In this document: in pieces, positions 36,816 to 48,344 of the stretch
How the letters are laid out: each line of letters opens with the position of its first letter
Position numbering within the stretch: position 1 is the stretch's first letter
Assembly: GCA_029204225.1 (NCBI GenBank)
Contig: CM055101.1
Location: 33,673,683-33,737,682, forward strand
Length of the DNA: 64,000 nucleotides
Direction of reading: 5' to 3'
Source of the DNA: Diphasiastrum complanatum
Taxonomy: Eukaryota; Streptophyta; Lycopodiopsida; Lycopodiales; Lycopodiaceae
The notes under the pieces: model-generated
What the model saw: only the letters and a program-made list of their open reading frames with translations
Databases searched by the model: none
What the model was told of the DNA's origin: nothing
Made by a program: the position numbers and the translations under genes

Positions 36816-37379
36816 TCACTCTACACAAGACATGACCCCAAGTAGCCTCATCAAGTGGGTAACCTCATGCTCTGACTCCCAATCTCTGGGTACTGGGACC
36901 ATGAACTTGCCTTGCTCATGCAAATATCCCAAGGTTCTAAACATGTAGCCCAGATCGGAAACATGTTTATCTACCGTGCGTATGGCCTCATTCACAACAA
37001 GGTGACACTTGGTCCTGAATGATTGGATTGTGTCCTGCAGCAGCTCAACGTGTATCAACTTACCCAGCACCCGAGGATGGTGGACCTTGTCACTAGAAAT
37101 TTCCGAAGTCTCCTCCTGTGCGACTACTATCGAAGAAGACGATATTGCAATATCTTCCTGAATTGTCGCATGGATTTTAGCAGTAGCCCCATCTAGCACT
37201 TGGGAAGTGGCCACATCTGGTGTCGATGCGGTTGTTTTTGTCTTCACTGCCAAGTGATCTTCTACACACATTGCAACTATGCGATTGAAGTGAAACACGA
37301 AATCTTTTGATAGTCTAAATCGAATTTCATGAAAATAACTCGTAGAATACATTTGAAGCCAATTATAGTAAATCCACAA
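36816..37379 (-). CDS. Unidentified open reading frame, hypothetical protein
   Basis: A 187-codon minus-strand frame, the longest here without a recognised domain. The first about 40 residues look like chance extension. The rest (about 37270-36816) is hydrophilic with a Ser/Thr/acid-rich part, then KLIHVELLQDTIQSFRTK, VNEAIRTVDKHVSDLGYMFR and GKFMVPVPRDWESEHEVTHL, which read like genuine protein. It could be an exon of an unknown gene or part of an unrecognised transposon; a related-looking frame lies upstream at 37420-38120. Confidence 0.3.
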   Translation of the reverse strand: MWIYYNWLQMYSTSYFHEIRFRLSKDFVFHFNRIVAMCVEDHLAVKTKTTASTPDVATSQVLDGATAKIHATIQEDIAISSSSIVVAQEETSEISSDKVHHPRVLGKLIHVELLQDTIQSFRTKCHLVVNEAIRTVDKHVSDLGYMFRTLGYLHEQGKFMVPVPRDWESEHEVTHLMRLLGVMSCVE

Positions 37380-37419
37380 ATTTTGGAAACACTGAAAATA
37401 AAATATATATAAATATTTT

Positions 37420-38120
37420 TTACAATTTCAATTCAAAAGAATTCTCACTAAGTCCTCTCAACTCAGGGCTTGAAATGTTATCAAGACTTTCTTTTTCAGC
37501 TAAAGAAGTTGACGATCCATCTTCCTCATTAGAGTCCACTGGCAAATTCTCATCTGAATCAGCCTCCAATGTTGAAAGGAAATCTTGTAATGTGGCTTTG
37601 CTATGTTGAAGCCGAGTAGAAGATGTTGGTTGTGTATTAATCCAAGACGTTCTTGCAAAATAGATATTGTTGACTTTCATAAATGATTCATCATTGTCAA
37701 CTCAAAATTGAATGCAAGTACATCCACATCTTGGAGATTTACATTATCGACTCTTGGCTAATTCTTTGTTGAACACTTCCACTTGCCTTTGGATCTAGTT
37801 GCAACATTTCTAGCCCGTACATTCCCAGAAAAGTGTTTGTTGAAGTGGTATGCATCCAATGCATACGTATATCGTTGCTCTGAATGAAGTCAATTACTTT
37901 AGCAACCCAAAATAGATGATTTTCGCTATTTCCTGATGCTAGAAGTTAAATGAGACTATCGACCTTTATTTCATCAAGTTTACCAGACCATTTAACCTTT
38001 CCAGCATTTATAGTTTGTCGAATTTTTCTAGGACCCAAATAAATCTCACGTTCTTCGTTCTGTACAAGGGTCAAATACTCAATCTGTTGGGCAACAACAG
38101 AGGAATCAACTATCGTTGTT
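37420..38120 (-). pseudogene. Unidentified degenerate coding region
   Basis: Minus strand from about 38110 reads SSVVAQQIEYLTLVQNEERE, GPRKIRQTINAGKVKWSGKL, then after a stop SENHLFWVAKVIDFIQSNDI, RMHWMHTTSTNTF and, near 37740, LQDVDVLAFNFELT. The 'FW-AKV ... HW' spacing suggests a small barrel-like domain, but I cannot name the family. An 86-codon acidic frame follows (37680-37420). Stops and shifts mark it as decayed. Confidence 0.35.
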
Positions 38121-38314
38121 GAAGTTGAAAATCTAAATGGCCAGTGAAACTCTCAGACGAGTTTGCCGTAAACTACTCGCCACAACCTCCACAACCGTAA
38201 CAACTCGAAACAGATTGCCACAACCGCATCTTATTTCAAGTTAAGCAAACTTAATTTTTTCTCTTCAAAAAAATCCACCCACCAATGTCGATCAAACTCA
38301 TAAAAATATTGGTA

Positions 38315-38582
38315 TTGTTATGTCCATGACTAGTACATAGGATTTAGTATACTCCTAGTCTTGGATACACAGTACTCCAGTGAAACAAGCTATTAGTTAT
38401 GCCACGTCATATTGGACGTGACCCAAAAGTAACTAATATCCTTGTGAGGCCCATAACACACTAAATGTTGTTAGTACAAGGTTTGGGACCGGTGCATGTT
38501 GTAGAGTTATCAATAGCAATTCTATGAATAGAGCATCTAAGCATTGAGACTCTATTCTGGAGGAATCTAAGTATAGGAGAGT
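38315..38582 (+). mobile_element. Left part of a gypsy LTR (split by copia insertion)
   Basis: Inferred: the copia element at 38583-42740 is flanked by AGAGT on both sides, and sequence right of it (42746-) runs as an LTR end into a primer-binding site. The sequence left of 38583 should therefore be the first part of that LTR. A possible LTR start, TGTTATGTCC, lies at 38315. Confidence 0.45.
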
Positions 38583-39181
38583 TGCTGGGATTCGACAGGT
38601 GTGATCAACCTTCAATTCCTCGGTGTATGAAACTAAGTCTATCGATTTAGTAATCAGACCGATTTCGAAGTCTTTGAAGTCTATCCTACTAATCACATCT
38701 TTGAAGTCACTGGATCGACTAAGTCGATTCCCTAGCCATGCATAAATTACCTTGATTAATATGTTTTGCTTTGCGGAAGCGTTGAACTAAATTCAGTGAT
38801 TAGAGCAAGAAATCGAGCAGTGCTATCAAACATATAAAATGATAAAATCTATAGAACAGTGAATCTGCAAGTATGAATCAGTTTGAATCATGCAATCACC
38901 TTACACAAACTAAATTGCTGGAACAATGATGGATTAGTCATGTAGAGATACAATGTGATTGTAGAACAGATCAGGTGCGTTCTTCTTGATACAATACTCC
39001 ATGAAGACGTCGAACATGTCAATGACTTTGAATAAGTTGATGGCTTCAAACATGTCGATGTAGAATGTCATCGACTTTGCTTGTATTTCTGCAGATGTCG
39101 CGACTGTGCCAATATTTACAACAGCTAATAAATGAATCTAGATTAGCATCAAATAAGTATGGAGAGGATAGAAATCCAATA
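38583..39181 (-). mobile_element. 3' LTR of copia element A
   Basis: On the minus strand it starts TATTGGATTTCTATC after a G-rich polypurine tract and ends GAATCCCAGCA at 38583. The ends form an imperfect inverted repeat (TGTTGGATTTC against TGCTGGGATTC). The flank AGAGT (38578-38582) matches 42741-42745. Length 599. Confidence 0.8.
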
Positions 39182-41173
39182 CCCCCACTTAATCTGGATT
39201 CTTAAATGCCTTGATTCTCAAATTCAAGGTAGCACAAAAATTGTTGTGTGTTTCCTGATTCAATCCCTTTGTAAATATGTCAGCTACCATGTACTATGTT
39301 CTGCAAAAGTTTAGGCTTACCTCCTTGCTGAGTATCATGCTCCTTGTATAGTGATGTCTGATCTCGATGTGCTTGCTCCTAGAATGAAATCTAGGATTAA
39401 TTGACAATGCAATTGCACTCTGATTGTCGCACTAGATCATTGTTGGAGCAGGTTGTCTGAGACCAATATCAGACAATAAATTCTTCAACCAGATTGCCTC
39501 TTTGGTAGCTTGAGAGGCTGCAATGTACTCAGATTCTGTGAAAGACATTGCAATGGAGGTTTGCTTACGACTATTCCAAGATATTGAACCATTGTTGAGC
39601 ATAAAAACGTATCCAAAAGTTGATTTTCTGGTGTCGATATCACCTGCCCAATTTGCATCTATATATCCATGATGAGTATGGATTTCCATGACCATAGCAA
39701 ATGCAAAAGTCCATTGTGGCTCGTACATATCTCATTAGTCTGATGAGAGCTTTCCAATGGATCATGTCAGGGTTGGTCATGTATTGACTCAAGGAACTGA
39801 TGGTGTATGCAAGATCTGGCCTGATCGAGATCATTGTATACATCAGGGATCCGATAATAGATTGGTATGGATTACCCTTCATTTCGGCCCTCTCCTCATT
39901 GGTCTAAGGGCACTATTCCTTGGATAATCTGAGACTTGGATCCATGGGACTATGTACAAGCTTGCAATTCATAAAATTGAACTTCATCAACAAGTTATAA
40001 AAGTACCTCTACTAGGTGATATAGAGAAGTCTTCGACTTCTATCTTGTGGATATGAATCCCGAGACAATAGTGAGCTTCTCCAAAATCTGTCATCTCAAA
40101 TTATTGGGACAATCCTCTTTGTATCCTTTGTCAGAGCAATATTGTTGCCAAAACAACAACATATCATCCACATAAAGTGTGATGATGACAAAGAATTGAT
40201 TAACAGCTTTGTAATACACATTATAGTCTATAGAGCTAGGTTGAAAACTATGATCGATTAAGAACATGTTGATTCGATGAAACCATGCTCTGGAAGATTC
40301 TTTCAGACCATACAAAGCTTTGTGGAGTTTTCATACCTGGTCTTCATGACTATTGAGGATGTAGCCTTCTGGTTGGATCATGTAGATGTCCTCCTTGATA
40401 ACTCCATTGAGGAATGCAGTTTGTACATCCATCTGGTGTACCTCAAGATTTGTTGCAGCAGCATAAGAAAGCTTGACAATTGGGCTAAAGGTCTCGAATT
40501 AGTCGATGTTGGAAATTTGTGAAAATCCCCTCGCCACAACTCGAGCTTTCCTTCTATCGATGCTCCTGTCTGCTTTGTATTTGATCTTAAAGATCCATTT
40601 GCATTTGATAACCTTTCTGTTTGCTAGCAGGTCGGTGACAGTCCAAGTATTGTTTCTCAGCAGTGAATTGTACTCTTTGTCCATTGCTTCTTTCCAGAGA
40701 ATTGAGTCGGCCTGTGACAATGCTTCCTCAACTGTGGTTGGCTCCTAAAAGAATAGTGAGCAAATTCATCAGTACAGGTTGAGAATTCTCGATGATCTCC
40801 AGGTTGAAGCTTGTGGTTGTCAAGTCCAACTTTCTGTTGGCTGTGTCGGTTGTGTCGGGCATGTCGGACAAATTGACTACTCCTGAGTTGCAGTCTCTTC
40901 ATTTTCTTCTAGATCTGACTGTATAGGGTGACTATAGGAAGGAATGGAAATTGTCTTTTGAAAAGAGTCAGTTGTTGGAGCAGAAATTGTGGACTGCATT
41001 CGTCCCTTGCCCTTCAAATCAATAAACTGATCTTTGATAAAAAGTCACATCGCTGTTAGTGAAAACTTTATAGGTTTTTATATTACATAGTCTGTACATT
41101 CCATTAGAGTTGGAATAGCCAACAAAAATAGTTTTAAGAGAATGCTCATCAAGTTTCTTTCTGTTGTTTATTC
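39182..41173 (-). pseudogene. Copia element A pol (integrase end, RT, RNase H)
   Basis: Minus strand, right to left: integrase tail NRKKLDEHSLKTIFVGYSNS (41170-41040); RT with LWKEAMDKEYNSLLRNNTW, KCKWIFKIKYKADRSID and RKARVVARGFSQ (40720-40500), EVHQMDVQTAFLNG-like and ALYGLKESSRAWFHRI, and the catalytic VITLYVDDMLLF-type box (about 40170). RNase H side: GNPYQSIIGSLMYTMISIRP, DLAYTISSLSQY and SFTESEYIAASQATKEAIWL (39882-39432). Numerous stops. The right side is replaced by copia element B at 41174. Confidence 0.93.
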
Positions 41174-42154
<981 letters not shown>

Positions 42155-42515
42155 CTCCCTCTTAATCTGAATCCTTGAATGCCTTACCTTCAAACTTAGT
42201 TCTACATAGAATCTTCTGTGTGCTTCCAAACTTAATGCTTTGGTAAAAATATATGTTGTCATATCTTGCGTTCTACAGTACTGCAATCTGACCTCTTCAT
42301 TGAAAACTTTGCTTCTGACAAAATGATACTTTAGTTCAATGTGCTTACTCCTAGAATGAAATCTAGGGTTGGCTAATAAAGCAATGGCACTTTGATTATC
42401 ACAAAATAATGTCGTCGGAGCATATTGATTCAGACCGATACCTGAAAGTAAGTTCCTCAACCAAATTGCTTCCTTTGTAGCTTGAGAGGCTATGACATAC
42501 TCTGATTCAGTGGAA
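42155..42515 (-). pseudogene. Copia element B RNase H
   Basis: Minus strand reads STESEYVIASQATKEAIWLR, NLLSGIGLNQ, LFCDNQSAIALLANPRFHSR, KHIELKYHFVRSKVFNEEVR and IFTKALSLEAHRRF, the C-terminal copia RNase H. Truncated at about 42515 against an LTR fragment of element A. Confidence 0.9.
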
Positions 42516-42740
42516 GATCGATGACTTCGGCCAAGTCGATGACGTGGACGTCCGGTAACTTGAAGACGTCAGACATGTCGATGTCTTCGGATAAGTCGAT
42601 GGCTTCAGACATGTCGATGTAGACTATCATCAACTTTGCTTGTATTTCTGCAGATGTCATGACTGTGCCAATATTTACAACAGCTAATAAATGGATCTAG
42701 ATTAGCATGAAATAAGGATGGAGATGATAGAAATCCAACA
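42516..42740 (-). mobile_element. Truncated 5' LTR of copia element A
   Basis: On the minus strand it begins TGTTGGATTTCTATC at 42740 and closely matches the first about 190 bases of the 3' LTR at 38990-39181 (e.g. the GCAGATGT, CGACTTTGCTTGTATTTC and GACATGTCGATG words). Flanked by AGAGT (42741-42745). Confidence 0.8.
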
Positions 42741-42745
42741 AGAGT

Positions 42746-42922
42746 TAGGACCTTGCATGTCTATGTGCACAGGTGGCTCATGGCTCTATAAGAAGAGACC
42801 AAACTCACCCTACTCATCACATTTGTGATTGATATTGGATGATTCTACTTGGTTGGGTGGTTTCTCCATAGTGTCTTATCCATTGTGTTTGTCTTGTAAG
42901 TAGGATCTTAAGGAGCTTCCCT
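42746..42922 (+). mobile_element. Right part of the gypsy LTR
   Basis: Contains a CTCTATAAGAAGAGA TATA-like box near 42783 and runs into a primer-binding site at 42928, so it is the end of a 5' LTR whose beginning lies left of the copia insertion (38315-38582). Confidence 0.6.
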
Positions 42923-42927
42923 TATAG

Positions 42928-42939
42928 TAGTATCAGAGC
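42928..42939 (+). promoter_or_regulatory. Primer-binding site of the gypsy element
   Basis: TAGTATCAGAGC, one base off the usual TGGTATCAGAGC complementary to initiator tRNA-Met, immediately after the LTR end. Confidence 0.75.
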
Positions 42940-44711
42940 AAGGCTTACAAAGCTTGGGAGAACTTGGAGAGTTGGTGCTTAAAAGTATTGGAGCTTTGGT
43001 GGAGATCAACTAGTATTCTCATCCAAGAGTTGGAGCAACTTTGCAAGTTGATGGATCTTCCCAATTTCAATTTGCATGATCCATGTCTCTCTTAATTTCT
43101 TTGTGGTTTATGGAGAATTGTGTAGGAAACCAATTTGTATTGTTGTTTTGGAGCTTTAGCTTGTGTAACTCAAAACTAGTGTAGATATGAATTTTCCAGC
43201 AAGTGTACTTTCATTTAAGTGTTGAAATAAATGATGCATGTTGGATCTTCCCATGATTTAGGATTCTAGGCTATGTTTTGGTCACAATTGTTTGTTTTCC
43301 ATGTTTTTTTGATACAAAATAGATAGTAAGAACCAAAATCCAGCAAGATCAGATCAATTAGATGATTATAATCCTGTAAATTGGTTTGCATGTATTGGAG
43401 AAAACGTTTCTAGCCATAAATTTCCAATTTATGATAGTGAAAAAATCGGAAAAAGACCAAAAATCATGTTTTTTGCTGGTTTTTTCATAAAATTGGATGG
43501 TAGTAGGCCGCAGAATATCAATTACAGCTTGTGAAGAGATGAATCATAGTATTTAGAAGCTTTCCTTTAAGTTAGAGCTAAGAATTCTAGCAATTGGGCT
43601 TGGAGGAAGTCAAAAAAGGACAAAAAATTGACCATTTTTGGTGAGTTTTGGGGGGTGGATTTCTCTAAATCCATAAGGGGATCATTCTGGATTATTTATA
43701 GCATGATTAGTATTCCTTTTACCTTCCCAAGCAAGCTATCAGACCTGTAAAGTGGTGGAGGGAGGCTTAAGTTTCAATTCCATCAAGTTTGAGGCTACTT
43801 GACTTCTATAATTCAAGAAATCATGGTTCTCAGTCCATACTATTTCATAGGACCTTAATGAGGCTTCATTGGACTGTAATTGACCATTTAAGACTGTTGT
43901 TAGCATCACTTTTAGGCTTGGTGTGGTGTTTGCACATTTTTTGATGGATTGACCTACAAAAAGTGCACCCTACTTTAGGTTTTTTGGTTGTTTTGAACTC
44001 GCACGTGTGAATCCTAGGTGGTAGGCTAATGTGGAAAGTGTCTTGTTCCCTAGATCTCCCTTTGTTTTAAACTTTACAGCACCTAGTTTGGCGTCTTATA
44101 GCCAAAGATACGATCATCTGAAGTTGTGCAATTTTGTGAGTAAAATTGACAAAATTTTGAATTGTTCTGATTGCATGCAAGTCAATTTCCTAATTTGTGG
44201 TACTGGGCTTGCATGGAATGTCTGCATGTTGATTCTTAGAGTGATTTTGACATGCATGAGTGGTTTAGATCTGTTTTGAGTGGTTATACGCATGTGCTCT
44301 GACTAATATGATACAAATCCGGGTTTATGGTAGACAATTTTCGTAGAACTTAAATTTACATAAAATTCCATAATTGTAAAAAATCAGTTTAATGTCGCAT
44401 GTTGTGCATGCATGATAGACATTAATTTAGTATTATTGGGAATCTAATAGTGAATCGTTTTTTCGATTTTGATTGCCTAAAGAGCTGACAGTTTTTTATG
44501 AATTTTTAAACAACGTAAAATTTATTAAAAGCAATTAAAAAGTGCAAAAATCTATAATTTTTAGTTTTTTCCAGTTTCTTGAACTATCTATGAAATATAC
44601 TAAAAATAGTGATTTGACCATGCTGGAGTCAATTTCAGTGAGAATTGGTCAACTGTACTTCACTATGAGTTAATCAGATATTAACTAATTTTAGTAATTT
44701 TCAGGAATAGA
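42940..44711 (+). other. Long untranslated leader of the gypsy element
   Basis: About 1.77 kb between the primer-binding site and the gag start at 44712. A/T-rich, no motif; the frame at 44031-44279 is unremarkable. Long leaders are common in plant gypsy elements. Confidence 0.6.
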
Positions 44712-45400
44712 TGATGGCCGAAGGAACTTCAAATCAAGCTGCAAATCCAGGTGCACCATCTTATATGGTGATTTGTCAACAGTTGAGTATGGCGCTCAAT
44801 GATATGAATAATCGTAATTAGATGAGAGATCAGCAAATAGAGGTTCTGTTGAACCAAGTCAAATTGATGTCTTCACCCGATCTCAGTTTTCAACCGGAGA
44901 TTTATTCGGGGGAGAAGAAGGAGAAGAAACTTGAAGTCATCGATTTTGATAGTCGGCTGACAAACCTAGGACAAACTACAAAAGTGCCAACTTTGCATCG
45001 AATGATGGAACCCTATTCCATAGGTCCATGAATTCTTGAATATAAGAGTCCAAGCTCTTTGTACTCATTTTGTAGTTCACAAACTTCAGTAGTCAACGTC
45101 CGCTATCACGAAAGCTTTCTTGAAACTTTCGCAAAAGCATCCCAAACAGTTGGCTTCACTGGTCAATCTCGCCACCACGAATGATGCTTTTTTGCATAAG
45201 AACAGCATGACACTTTCAATTTTTTTCTCATTTGGAACTCCATGTAGGTTGAAGTAACTGCTCCACTTAGTGAGCCAGTCTGAATGTAGACAAAATGTGC
45301 TTCAAAGCCTCGAGGATGCATTTCGGATTCCAAACGCATTTGATTCCACAGTGGTGGCATCCAAGAAGTAGTTTGCACAAATTCCAGCCACTTTGAAAAC
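44712..45400 (+). pseudogene. Gypsy gag with inverted core
   Basis: The plus frame at 44712 starts MAEGTSNQAANPGAPSYMV and continues past a stop to SFQPEIYSGEKK near 44930. The expected gag core is not on this strand. On the minus strand, 45375 to about 44938, it reads WLTKWSSYFNLHGVPNEKKI, then QESFRDSGR, YKMSTKSLDSYIQEFMDLWN, RVPSFDAKLALL and FVLGLSADYQNR. Plus-strand coding resumes at about 45393 with KTKKEKKRGPDQAKN. The simplest reading is an in-place inversion of the gag core. Confidence 0.75.
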
Positions 45401-46199
45401 CAAGAAGGAAAAGAAGCGCGGTCCAGACCAAGCAAAGAATTTTGATGGATTAGATCAAGAAGCGTCGGAACCCAAGAAGCCGAAGAGAAGGAAATTTAAA
45501 AAATTTATGTCTTGGGAAAAAGCTAAAAAGGAGAACTTATGTTTTGTCTGTAAGAAGACTGGACATACGATGAAGTTTTGTCTAGAAAGGAAGCAAATGT
45601 CTGCTCATATAATTGAGATCCCAGGAGGCAATGGTAAGGCTTTGGAGATTAACTTGACAGATTGTGAGTGTGAATGTTCTTTTAGTACTACTTGTTTATT
45701 GCCTAATGAACTTTTCCGTTTAACTGGCACAATTAAAGATCAAGAAGTGAGTATTCTATTGGACAATGGTTCAGCTCATAATTTTATTAATTCTCGTCTT
45801 GTGCAGAAACTTAGCTTGGAAACTGAAGCCAACAATCATAGATATAAAGTTTATCTAGCTTCAGGAGCAAAATTGGAGACTTGGAACGTAAAAGTCCCAA
45901 AGCTCCTAGTTTTAATACAAGGACACATAGAAGTAGTTAATTTTCATGTTTTAGACCTAGCCCGTACTGATTTACTTTTAGGTTACAAGTGGTTATTTAG
46001 TAAATCGCCTTCTTTGATAATTAATTTTGAGAAACATGTTCTCACTTTCAAGGAGGGTGATAAGGTAGTTACATTATTTGGTAGTGCTTTTGTAAGTCCG
46101 TTAAAAAAAAATTCTATAGTTAATGACATGGAATCATTGGATTATTTTGAGCATAATTTTTTTTTTTTTTTTTGTTATTCCACTTGTGGAAGTTCTTGA
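45393..46199 (+). pseudogene. Gypsy gag zinc knuckle and aspartic protease
   Basis: 268 open codons: a Lys-rich linker, the CCHC knuckle CFVCKKTGHTMKFC, then the retropepsin-like ILLDNGSAHNFI (active site usually D-S/T-G; here Asp-Asn-Gly), YLASGAKLETWNVKV, FHVLDLARTDLLLGYKWL and a C-terminal extension ending in a poly-Phe stretch from a T-run at 46159. The frame stops before RT. Confidence 0.93.
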
Positions 46200-46967
46200 A
46201 ATGAATCTAAATGGTTGTGAATTCTCAACAATTCTTAACTCAGTAAATTTAGATCATGAACAAGAGATGAAAGAATAGATCATAAATGAATTTTAAAATG
46301 TTTTTCCATCTGATTTACCTCATGGTTTGCCATCGTCTAGGTCAGTAGATCACAAGATTGAGTTGATTCTAGGAAGTCAACCTGTCTCTAGACAGTCTTA
46401 TAGGTTTTCTTAGAAAGAGGAAACAAAGATTTCAGATCAAATAGAAAAAGATGGGACATATACAACCTAGTAAATCACCATGGGGCACTCATGTTCTTCT
46501 TAAAGCGAAGAAAGATGGAAGTTTTCGGATGTGTGTTGATTATAAGGGGCTAAATAAGGTGACTGTCAAAAATAGATATTCATTACCCAAGATGGATGAC
46601 CTTGTAGATCGCTTAGGTGGAGCTAAGTATTTCACCAAGATTGGTCTCAAGACATGGTACCATCAAATAAGAATTAAATCGGAAGATGTCCAAAAGATAG
46701 AATTTCGTTCTAGATTTGGTCATTATGAGCTCTCAGTGTTGCCATTTGGATCAACAAATGCTCCATCAATGTTCCAGCCAATGATGAACGATTTATTTTG
46801 TCCATATTTGGGAAATTTTGTGGTGATATTCCTAGATGATATTTTCGTCTACAGTAAAACCTTGATGGAACACATAGAGCCCTTAAGAATTGTCTTGATG
46901 AAACTCCGGCGGGAGTTACTCTACGCTAAAGAGTCCAAGTGTGAATTCTTTAAGCAAGAGTTGCTTG
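46200..46967 (+). pseudogene. Gypsy reverse transcriptase, truncated
   Basis: After broken linker sequence (DLPHGLPSSRSVDHKIELI-like) the RT reads IQPSKSPWGTHVLLKAKKDG, FRMCVDYKGLNKVTVKNRY, LPKMDDLVDRLGGAKYFTKI, LPFGSTNAPSMFQ and the catalytic VVIFLDDIFVYS (FLDD, both Asp kept). It ends at FFKQEL where a copia LTR begins at about 46968. RNase H and integrase of this element are not found. Confidence 0.93.
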
Positions 46968-47313
46968 ATCTCAGTCATAAGACTTAGAATTTACTTCGAA
47001 CAGGAACACGGATCATGCTACATAGTAACACAGACAGAAAGCACTCTCCACACCAAGCTCACGTAGCAACTGCATTTCTCAAAACCAAAATACACTGTAC
47101 ATATAGTTCTTCACTATGGCAACCCGTGCATGGCGCAAGTTGCAGTTGAAGGGCGCGTGTCCCGTCGACTCACCTCGTGGAAAGGCCCACTAATCCTTAT
47201 CCAATGATAGGACCCACAATACAATAACACAATAGTTCTACTTTAATTCTAACTCTCTATTTAAAGTAGAATCTACTTTCTATACAATCATATACATAGC
47301 ATCAAAGTTAACA
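46968..47313 (-). mobile_element. 3' LTR of copia element C
   Basis: On the minus strand it starts TGTTAACTTTGATGC at 47313 (overlapping the pol stop codon) and runs to about 46968. The left end is inferred from loss of gypsy RT similarity there. Confidence 0.55.
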
Positions 47314-48190
47314 AACTTTACGTATAGAAAGCTTTGATCTAAACTTATCAAACTTTTCTCTAATGAGTGGCTTAGTGAAAATGTCAGCTAGTTGTTCGTC
47401 CGTACTACAATGAACAACATGAATTTCACGACTCAGTAGCCTCTCATGTATGAAGTGATATTGAATCTCAATGTGTTTGGTTCTCGCATGGAACACTGGT
47501 TTCTTTATTAGTTGAATGCCACTCTGATTGTCGTTATGTATAGTCATGGGATTTTCCTGTTTCGTGCCAACTTCATTCAAGATTTGCCTCAACCATATAG
47601 CTTCTTGTGCTGCACTCCACATTGTCTTATACTCTGCTTCTTACTAGACCAGAAAAAGCAACTGCCACAAAGCTGGAATACATACCCTGTGGTGGATCTA
47701 TGATCATCATAGTCACCTCCCCAATCCACATCCACATAGCCACATAACTCAGGTAGACCCTCATGCTTCTTGTACATTAAGCCATGATCGGAAGAGCCTT
47801 TGACATATCGCAAAATACGTTTGGCTGCCTTCCAATGCATTTCTGTAGGTGCTGCCATAAACTGACTTACAATACATTTGATCACCAATCTTGCTTTGTG
47901 CTTTGCTATACTTCCATCTGCATGGTACTTAGTCTTGTATACCCATTTACAACCAATGGATTTCTTGCCAACTGGTGGTTCCACTAAGTCCCATGTGCTA
48001 TACTTAGCAATTGACTCCATCTCCTCTTCCATGACCTTGACTTAAATGTCATCGTCCTTCGCTTCAACATAAGTCAAAGGTTCTTTGCTTTGAATAATGC
48101 TAGATAAGAGAGCATAATTTGTTTCATACCTTTCAAATTGTGTCTTCTCTCTTGTTGATCTTTGTAGCTCTCCCTGGCTAGATGATCTTG
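47314..48190 (-). pseudogene. Copia element C RT/RNase H with RT core deleted in frame
   Basis: Minus frame 48032-47589 reads MEEEMESIAKYSTWDLVEPP, CKWVYKTKYHADGSIAKHKA and RLVIK, then passes without a stop into CIVSQFMAAPTEMHWKAAKR, ILRYVKGSSDHGLMY, GYVDVDWGGDYDDHRSTTGY and FFWSSKKQ. The palm with the YVDD box, several hundred residues between the two parts, is missing. RNase H continues at 47622-47308 (EAIWLRQILNEVG, NDNQSGIQLIKKPVFHARTK, LADIFTKPL). Confidence 0.92.
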
Positions 48191-48344
48191 GAAAGTCAAC
48201 CATGTCGCAGCTCTCCATCAATCTCTCAAACCACTTAGGGAGCTTCCTGTCAGGTGATCGGCTTCCTAGTGAAAATGTATTCCACGGTACATCTTTCTCC
48301 TTGCGTTTGTCACCTGCAACTTCAATCCTTCTTGCACCAAAAGG

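Noticed and set aside
44031-44279. 82-codon frame in the gypsy leader
   Set aside because: No motif; located in the untranslated leader between primer-binding site and gag.
42940-46967. An endogenous pararetrovirus (caulimovirus) for the RT-bearing segments
   Set aside because: LTRs, primer-binding site, copia/gypsy domain order, integrases and a chromodomain identify LTR retrotransposons; no movement-protein-like sequence was seen.
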